From: Candidatus Omnitrophota bacterium
Lineage (GTDB): Bacteria; Omnitrophota; Koll11; Duberdicusellales; 4484-171
Reading direction: 5' to 3'
DNA: 64,000 bases
Assembly: GCA_030692055.1 (NCBI GenBank)
Contig: JAUYCY010000114.1
Location: forward strand, 1 to 64,000
Shown: positions 58,910-64,000 of the stretch, piece after piece
How the letters are laid out: the number at the start of each line of letters is the position of its first letter
How positions within the stretch are numbered: position 1 is the first letter of the stretch
Made by a program: the position numbers and the translations under genes
Notes under the pieces: model-generated
What the model saw: only the letters and a program-made list of their open reading frames with translations
The model's database searches: none
Told to the model about the DNA's origin: nothing

Positions 58910-59013
58910 ACGCTAATACACGCAAATCCAACGCTAATACACGCAAATGAAATCTGCGATTATCCGCGTTACATTCGCGTTAATCTGCGTTAAATTAAAT
59001 TAATACTTTAAAT
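58910..59013. repeat. Direct and inverted word repeats before the branching enzyme
   Basis: The 18-mer ACGCTAATACACGCAAAT occurs twice (58910-58927, 58931-58948). Then comes a 25-nt stretch (58966-58990) whose exact reverse complement is at 60600-60624, immediately after the branching enzyme gene. Confidence 0.75.
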
Positions 59014-60600
59014 ATGGAAAAAGGTTATTTAGCGTTAGTTCTTCATGCTCACCTTCCTTTTGTGCGCCATCCCGAATACGAAGAGTTTTTAGAAGAGAGA
59101 TGGTTTTTTGAAGCGATTAGCGAAACTTATATCCCTATTTTAGAGATGTTTGAGGGCCTGGTGCGTGACGGTGTAGAATTCTATATCACCATGAATCTTT
59201 CTCCCTCGCTATGCAATATGTTAGCAGACGAATTGTTAAGGAATAGATATGTTGTGCATTTAAATAAAATGGTGGAGCTCTGCGAGAAGGAAATTGAAAG
59301 AAATAGATTTAACCCCGACTTTCATAAAATAGCGTTAATGTATTACCATCGTTTCAGCCGCACTCGCGATAAGTTTTTGCACACATACGGTAAAGACCTA
59401 ATTCGTGAATTTAAGAAATATCAGGATAAAGGGTTTTTAGAGATAATTACTTGCAGCGCAACCCACGGCTTTTTACCTCTTATAGGCATAAACAAAGAAG
59501 CTATAAAAGCACAGATTAGAGTGGGGGTAAATTCTTATAGGAAGTTTTTCGGTTGTGACCCCAGAGGTATTTGGCTTCCTGAATGTGCCTACTCTGAGGA
59601 TACAGATAAACTTTTGAAAGAAGAAGGAATAAAATATTTTCTTTTAGAAAGCCACGGTATCCTTTTTGCAAGGCCTCGGCCAAAATTCGGAGTTTACTCT
59701 TCTTATTATACAAAAAATAAAATAGCTGTTTTTGGAAGAGACCACGAATCTTCTAAGAGCGTTTGGTCCTCTGTACAGGGTTACCCCGGAGACTATAACT
59801 ACAGAGAATATTACCGTGATATAGGCTTTGACCTTGATTATGATTATATAAGGCCATATATATCAAATTGCGGAACACGGATATTTACCGGAATAAAATA
59901 TTACCGTATAACCGGCGAAACTCTCCATAAAGAACCGTATGTTCCAGAGTGGGCAACCGAAAAAGCCGCATATCATGCAGGCAATTTTATGTTCAATAGA
60001 GGAAAACAAGTGGACTATTTACAATCGATATTTGACCGAAAACCTATTATCGTTGCCCCCTACGACGCAGAGTTATTTGGTCATTGGTGGTTTGAGGGAG
60101 TACAATGGCTTAATTTTCTCATACGAAAGATTAGGTATGACCAGAATGCTGTTAAATTAACAACTCCTTCGCGATACCTCGGTGTTTATCCAAAAAATCA
60201 GGTCATAAGCCCCGCTCCTTCAAGCTGGGGTTGGAAGGGCTATTACGAGGTTTGGCTTAATGGTTCAAACGACTGGATATACCCGCATCTACATCGTGCC
60301 CAGGAAGCAATGACAGCCCTAGCGAAGCAACACGCTAGCAGCGGCCAAGTAAAACAGAGAATTTTGAATCAGATGGCAAGAGAGCTTTTACTTGCGCAAA
60401 GCAGCGATTGGGCGTTTATGATGAAAACCGGAGCATTTAGCGAATATGCTAAGAAAAAAACCGTCACCCATCTAGAAAGATTTTACCTGCTTAAGAACTA
60501 TCTTGATAGAGGATTTGTCAATTACGAGGTTATAGAGGATATAGAAAGAAAGGATAATATCTTTCCTGAAATTGACTATTCTGCTTTCCAATCCCTATGA
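59014..60600 (+). CDS. GH57 1,4-alpha-glucan branching enzyme
   Basis: A 528-residue GH57 enzyme. YLALVLHAHLPFVRHPEYEE is motif 1, CSATHGFLPLI motif 2, GIWLPECAYSEDTDKLL motif 3 with the Glu nucleophile, and PYDAELFGHWWFEGVQWLNF motif 4 with the acid/base Asp. The C-terminal DUF1957-like part (SSWGWKGYYEVWLNGSNDWI) marks the branching-enzyme subgroup. It introduces alpha-1,6 branches in glycogen. The gene is bracketed by 25-bp inverted repeats; the second begins at the last base of its stop codon. Confidence 0.9.
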   Translation: MEKGYLALVLHAHLPFVRHPEYEEFLEERWFFEAISETYIPILEMFEGLVRDGVEFYITMNLSPSLCNMLADELLRNRYVVHLNKMVELCEKEIERNRFNPDFHKIALMYYHRFSRTRDKFLHTYGKDLIREFKKYQDKGFLEIITCSATHGFLPLIGINKEAIKAQIRVGVNSYRKFFGCDPRGIWLPECAYSEDTDKLLKEEGIKYFLLESHGILFARPRPKFGVYSSYYTKNKIAVFGRDHESSKSVWSSVQGYPGDYNYREYYRDIGFDLDYDYIRPYISNCGTRIFTGIKYYRITGETLHKEPYVPEWATEKAAYHAGNFMFNRGKQVDYLQSIFDRKPIIVAPYDAELFGHWWFEGVQWLNFLIRKIRYDQNAVKLTTPSRYLGVYPKNQVISPAPSSWGWKGYYEVWLNGSNDWIYPHLHRAQEAMTALAKQHASSGQVKQRILNQMARELLLAQSSDWAFMMKTGAFSEYAKKKTVTHLERFYLLKNYLDRGFVNYEVIEDIERKDNIFPEIDYSAFQSL

Positions 60601-60690
60601 CGCAGATTAACGCGAATGTAACGCAGATTTACGCAGATAAAATATCTGCGACCATCCGCGTGCAATCTGCGTGTGTCTGCGTTTAATAAT
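60601..60690. repeat. CGCAGATT word repeats after the branching enzyme
   Basis: CGCAGATT-type words are followed by a CGCAGATA AAA TATCTGCG palindrome (60632-60650) and reverse-complement words ATCTGCG up to the next start codon. 60600-60624 is the reverse complement of 58966-58990. Confidence 0.7.
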
Positions 60691-62259
60691 ATGAATAAAT
60701 TACCGACAAAAGTTATTTTTATTTGGCATATGCATCAGCCCTGCTATAAGCTGCCGAATAAAAACTATTATTTACTTCCTTGGGTAAGATTACACGCCAT
60801 CAAAGATTATTATGGGATGGCAAAGACGGTAGAAAAGTTCGATAAAATCAAAGTTACTTTTAACTTTAGCGGCGTACTCTTAGAACAGCTTAATGATTAC
60901 ATAACCAAAGGCAGCCGCGACTACTACGTAAATCTTACGCTTAGGGATCCAGGGGGGCTTAAAAAAGAAGAAAAGGATTTTATTATTGATAGATTTTTTT
61001 CTTTAAACTTCGAAAGATTTATCAGGCCGCACAGGCGTTACTTGCAATTATATAATAAAAAGTTATCGCCGAAAGCAAGATTCAATCACCAAGACATCGC
61101 TGACTTACAATTTCTTTTTAATGTTTTTTGGTTTCATCCCTACACATTTAAAGAAGATAAAAACTTACGCCAATTATTGGCAAAAGCAAAAGGCTATACC
61201 GCCGAAGATAAAGAATATATTATTGATAAACAATATGAAATTATTTCCAGGATTATTCCACTCTACAAGAAACTTATTATGCAGAAAAAAATAGAATTGA
61301 CGCTTACACCGTTTCACCACCCTATTATGCCTCTATTGTATGACAGCGATATCGTGAAGGAGTTTTCTTATTTAAAAAGGCCAACGCTAAGATTTTCTTA
61401 TCCTGCGGATTGCGTATGGCACTTGCAGCAGTCAAAAGATATTTTTAAACAAATGTTTGATTATACCCCTTGCGGCAGTTGGCCATCTGAGGGGGGTGTT
61501 TGCGAAGATGTTGTTTCTCTGTATGGCCAAGAAGGATTTAAATGGATTGGGGCGGACGAAGCGAATCTTTTTAAAAGTTTAACTACCGAATATGTTTCCT
61601 ACGATATGATTAAAAACCAGCGCCATATTATTTACAGGCCTTATAAATTTAAGGGCGTAAACGTATTTTTTAGGGATAGGAATTTTTCGGACATGCTTAG
61701 TTTTGTCTATCAAGGATGGAATGATCCAGTCTTTGCCGCAAACGACCTCTTGGAGCATTTTAAGCGTACTCACTTATATGCTAAAGAAATTTTTAAAGAA
61801 AGAGCTATTACTATAATTATGGATGGAGAAAACGCTTGGGAATATTATAAAAATAACGGCGTAGATTTTTTAGAAACTTTATATTCAAATTTAGAGAAAA
61901 GCGATATGCTTTCTACAACCACACCTTCTGATTTTCTCCAACATAACGGCACCAGGAACCTAGAGAGGCTTGCCAGCGGCTCATGGATAAATGCGGATTT
62001 CGGTGTTTGGATTGGCTCGAAAAAAAATAATATCTATTGGAACATATTACGTAAAACTCGAGACCTAATTGAAAAGAGCAAAATATTTGGAATAAATCTT
62101 GAAAAGTTAAAAAGTTATTTTTATCTTGTTGAAGGCAGTGACTGGTATTGGTGGAATACTTTCGAAGATATACATGAAGAATTTAAAAATATATTTTTCT
62201 CCTATGTAGAAGAAATACACCGAATGTTAGGAAAAAAGCCACCAGCACGTATAAAATAA
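60691..62259 (+). CDS. GH57 glycoside hydrolase (alpha-amylase/glucanotransferase-like, COG1449)
   Basis: A 522-residue enzyme. KVIFIWHMHQPCYKLP is GH57 motif 1, PFHHPIMPLLYD motif 2, GSWPSEGGVCEDVVSLYG motif 3 with the Glu nucleophile, and IIMDGENAWEYYKNNG motif 4 with the Asp. It should cleave or transfer alpha-glucan chains. ATG 60691 is chosen because it starts directly before the motif 1 strand; an upstream GTG at 60673 lies in the repeat. Substrate (amylose, pullulan, maltodextrin) not determinable. Confidence 0.87.
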   Translation: MNKLPTKVIFIWHMHQPCYKLPNKNYYLLPWVRLHAIKDYYGMAKTVEKFDKIKVTFNFSGVLLEQLNDYITKGSRDYYVNLTLRDPGGLKKEEKDFIIDRFFSLNFERFIRPHRRYLQLYNKKLSPKARFNHQDIADLQFLFNVFWFHPYTFKEDKNLRQLLAKAKGYTAEDKEYIIDKQYEIISRIIPLYKKLIMQKKIELTLTPFHHPIMPLLYDSDIVKEFSYLKRPTLRFSYPADCVWHLQQSKDIFKQMFDYTPCGSWPSEGGVCEDVVSLYGQEGFKWIGADEANLFKSLTTEYVSYDMIKNQRHIIYRPYKFKGVNVFFRDRNFSDMLSFVYQGWNDPVFAANDLLEHFKRTHLYAKEIFKERAITIIMDGENAWEYYKNNGVDFLETLYSNLEKSDMLSTTTPSDFLQHNGTRNLERLASGSWINADFGVWIGSKKNNIYWNILRKTRDLIEKSKIFGINLEKLKSYFYLVEGSDWYWWNTFEDIHEEFKNIFFSYVEEIHRMLGKKPPARIK

Positions 62260-62516
62260 AAGATGCGCAAAGCGCATAGTGGCAAGCGTAAAGCGTAAAA
62301 AATAAGCATAGCGCATGGCGCACAGCGCATAGCGTTTTAATTCTATAAAGGATGAGTAAAAGAGATTTAGAGATTCAGAAAGATTCAAAAACTATAGTTT
62401 GATCTTGATCTAATGCCAAGCGCTTTGCACTATGCCCTCTGCGAAATTCGCTATGCGCCATGCGCTTTCCACCCGGGGCGGATCCGCCTCTGGCGGAAGC
62501 GCTATGCTTGATTATT
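62260..62516. repeat. GCGCATAGC word repeats in both orientations
   Basis: From 62264 to about 62336 words such as GCGCATAGTGGC, AGCATAGCGCATGGCGCACA and GCGCATAGCG recur. From about 62414 to 62508 the complementary words CTATGCC, CGCTATGCGCCATGCGCTTT and GCGCTATGC follow, with a GGGGCGGATCCGCCTC palindrome near 62474-62490. The middle is AT-rich with GAGATT/AAGATT words. No gene was seen. Confidence 0.6.
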
Positions 62517-64000
62517 ATGGGTAAAGTATATTTTTTATTCGGCGTTCACAATCATCAGCCCGTAGGTAATTTCCCTCATATATTTAAAGAAGCGTATGAA
62601 CGATGTTATTTTCCGTTTCTAGAGCTTTTGGAGAAATTTCCCAAAGTAAAATTTAGCCTTCATAATTCAGGCCCGCTCTATGACTGGATAGGCGAACATA
62701 CTCCAAGCTATCTTAGTATTTTAAAAAAGTTATCTAAAAGAGGACAGGTAGAAATTATAAGCGGCGGTTATTATGAGCCGATTCTTCCCATCGTCGCCGA
62801 CGAAGATAAATACGGCCAGATTAAACTAATGAATGAGTTCATTGAGAAAGAATTTAACAAAACCCCGCAAGGGCTTTGGACCGCAGAAAGAGTTTGGGAG
62901 CCTTATTTAGCAAGAATTATCAATGGTTGTAATTTAAGATATACATTTCTTGACGACACCCATTTTCGTTACGCAGGCCTACAGCAAAAAGAGTTTTTCG
63001 GCTACTATACGACCGAAGATGCAGGAAAGCCTATATTTGTTTTCCCTATCAGCAAATCTTTACGCTATAAAATTCCTTTTTCCCAGGCACATGAAGCCAT
63101 TGAGCTGCTTAGTAGTTTCAAACAGGATGAGGAAGATATCCTTGTTACGCTTTTTGATGATGGAGAAAAATTCGGCCTTTGGCCAAAAACTTATGATTGG
63201 GTTTATAATAAAGAGTGGCTTAAAAAATTTTTATCTCTATTGGATGAATCTGACTCTATTGAAACTATTACACCATCTGAGGCCATAAAGAAATTCTCTA
63301 GCCGCGGGATCATTTATCTTCCTACCGCTTCTTATGAAGAAATGGGAGAATGGGTTCTAGAACCACAGAGTTTTTTTGCATACGAGGGTTTAGAAAATTT
63401 TTTAAAAGAAAGTAATAGGCTTGATGAGTTCAGGGATTTTATTAGGGGAGGCTTTTTTAGGAATTTTTACCATAAATATAGCCGCCTTAACTATATGCAA
63501 AAAAAGATGCTTTTTTTAAGTAGAAAAATTAATGCAGCTACGAGCTTTGAAAAAGATAGAGATATATTTATAAGTTTATATAAAGCACAAACAAACTGTG
63601 GATATTGGCATGGGGTATTCGGCGGTTTTTATTTAGGCCACATTAGAGGAGCGGTTTATGAAAACTTGGTAAGCGCTGAAAACTTACTGGATAAAAAATA
63701 TAAAGAAAAGAATGTTAGCGTTGAAGAAGAAGATATCGATTTGGATGGTAACAAGGAAGTTATTGTAAAAAATGATAAGCTAATCTGTTGCTTCTCCTCA
63801 AAAGGAGGTACTGCCTTAGAATTTAGTTTAAGGTCCCAAGCCTTTAACCTTATTAATACAATTACAAGGAAAGAGGAGTCATATCATAAAAAGATAGTGG
63901 AAAATGTTGATAAGGGGCAAGACGTTGCCACTATTCATGATATTGTAAAGCAAAAAGATAAAGATCTGGATAAATTTCTTATTTACGATGGGTATGAACG
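62517..64000 (+). CDS. GH57 4-alpha-glucanotransferase/alpha-amylase, 3' partial
   Basis: Open from ATG 62517 to the window edge (494 complete codons), so the C-terminus is missing. KVYFLFGVHNHQPVGNFPHI is motif 1, SGGYYEPILPIV motif 2, GLWTAERVWEP motif 3 with the Glu nucleophile, and TLFDDGEKFGLWPKTYDW motif 4 with the catalytic Asp. YLPTASYEEMGEWVL and the later NCGYWHGVFGGFYLGHIRGA match the DUF1925/1926 region of 4-alpha-glucanotransferases. It is the third GH57 gene in a row. Start has only weak upstream purines. Confidence 0.9.
   Translation, partial: MGKVYFLFGVHNHQPVGNFPHIFKEAYERCYFPFLELLEKFPKVKFSLHNSGPLYDWIGEHTPSYLSILKKLSKRGQVEIISGGYYEPILPIVADEDKYGQIKLMNEFIEKEFNKTPQGLWTAERVWEPYLARIINGCNLRYTFLDDTHFRYAGLQQKEFFGYYTTEDAGKPIFVFPISKSLRYKIPFSQAHEAIELLSSFKQDEEDILVTLFDDGEKFGLWPKTYDWVYNKEWLKKFLSLLDESDSIETITPSEAIKKFSSRGIIYLPTASYEEMGEWVLEPQSFFAYEGLENFLKESNRLDEFRDFIRGGFFRNFYHKYSRLNYMQKKMLFLSRKINAATSFEKDRDIFISLYKAQTNCGYWHGVFGGFYLGHIRGAVYENLVSAENLLDKKYKEKNVSVEEEDIDLDGNKEVIVKNDKLICCFSSKGGTALEFSLRSQAFNLINTITRKEESYHKKIVENVDKGQDVATIHDIVKQKDKDLDKFLIYDGYE

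Noticed and set aside
62950..63288. 112-codon + strand frame inside the last GH57 gene
   Set aside because: The overlapping frame from 62517 carries all four GH57 motifs; the other frame has none.

Overview
The window reads as a low-GC (visibly AT-rich) chromosome segment from an uncultured Gram-negative-type bacterium. Heptosyltransferase-like, WaaE-like, O-antigen ligase and polyprenyl-phosphate sugar transferase genes imply an outer surface polysaccharide. Together with the GH57 enzymes, the wide use of membrane glycosyltransferases and the strongly repeat-marked intergenic spaces, this suggests Candidatus Omnitrophota or a neighbouring uncultured phylum. That placement is inference, not proof. 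Nearly all genes lie on the + strand; only thpR and pncC (52.7-53.8 kb) are on the - strand.

Layout. (1) 0-14.8 kb: a partial LhgO-family oxidase, a GT2 glycosyltransferase, a type IV AbiE toxin-antitoxin pair in reversed gene order, and a run of large polytopic sugar transferases (PMT/ArnT-like, YfhO-like, and a GT2-PMT fusion). The run is interrupted by a DUF4143 ATPase that appears to have been inserted. (2) 14.9-23.7 kb: a nonulosonic (sialic/legionaminic-like) acid gene set: HTH protein, DegT aminotransferase, TIM-barrel protein, PtmA-like SDR, NeuB-like synthase, GNAT protein, SpsF-type cytidylyltransferase, aldo/keto reductase and an unrecognised GT-B-like protein. (3) 23.9-42 kb: a surface polysaccharide locus: flippase, CDP-alcohol phosphotransferase, several GT2 and GT4 enzymes, NAD-sugar epimerase, hexapeptide acyltransferase, WecB epimerase, WbaP-like initiating transferase, O-antigen ligase, GT9 heptosyltransferase, one frameshifted GT2, one GT2 remnant and a MazEF-like module. 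(4) 42.2-53.8 kb: core housekeeping: xseA-xseB-htpX, rpsO-pnp-ftsK-rodZ-like-rimO-pgsA-pgpA, with thpR and pncC convergent. (5) 53.9-57.5 kb: iron and oxidative-stress genes: Fur/PerR-type regulator, FNR-like reductase, Nfu-type Fe-S scaffold, superoxide reductase, ferritin and a ferritin-like protein with a CxxC pair. (6) 57.9-64 kb: glucan metabolism: DUF4912 protein and three consecutive GH57 enzymes, the last running off the window.

The least expected signal is between the genes. Three composite inverted-repeat elements of about 120 bp, with constant ACCCCACACCCAG arms and different but self-pairing interiors, sit in the iron/ROS region. Three miniature hairpins are flanked on both sides by TAG, and one can be compared with an empty site elsewhere in the window. 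An expanded nested hairpin array at 20.65-21.01 kb has a compact relative that forms the first codons of the gene at 3825. Many other gaps are filled with short word-like repeats (CACAGAT, CGCAGATT, TTAGCGT, GCGCATAGC) that sometimes bracket a single gene as inverted copies. Four genes (AbiEii, DUF4143 ATPase, rpsO and the Fur-family regulator) have a consensus promoter whose -10 box ends 6-9 nt before the ATG and no Shine-Dalgarno sequence, so they look leaderless.

No tRNA, rRNA, CRISPR array or transposase gene was recognised.
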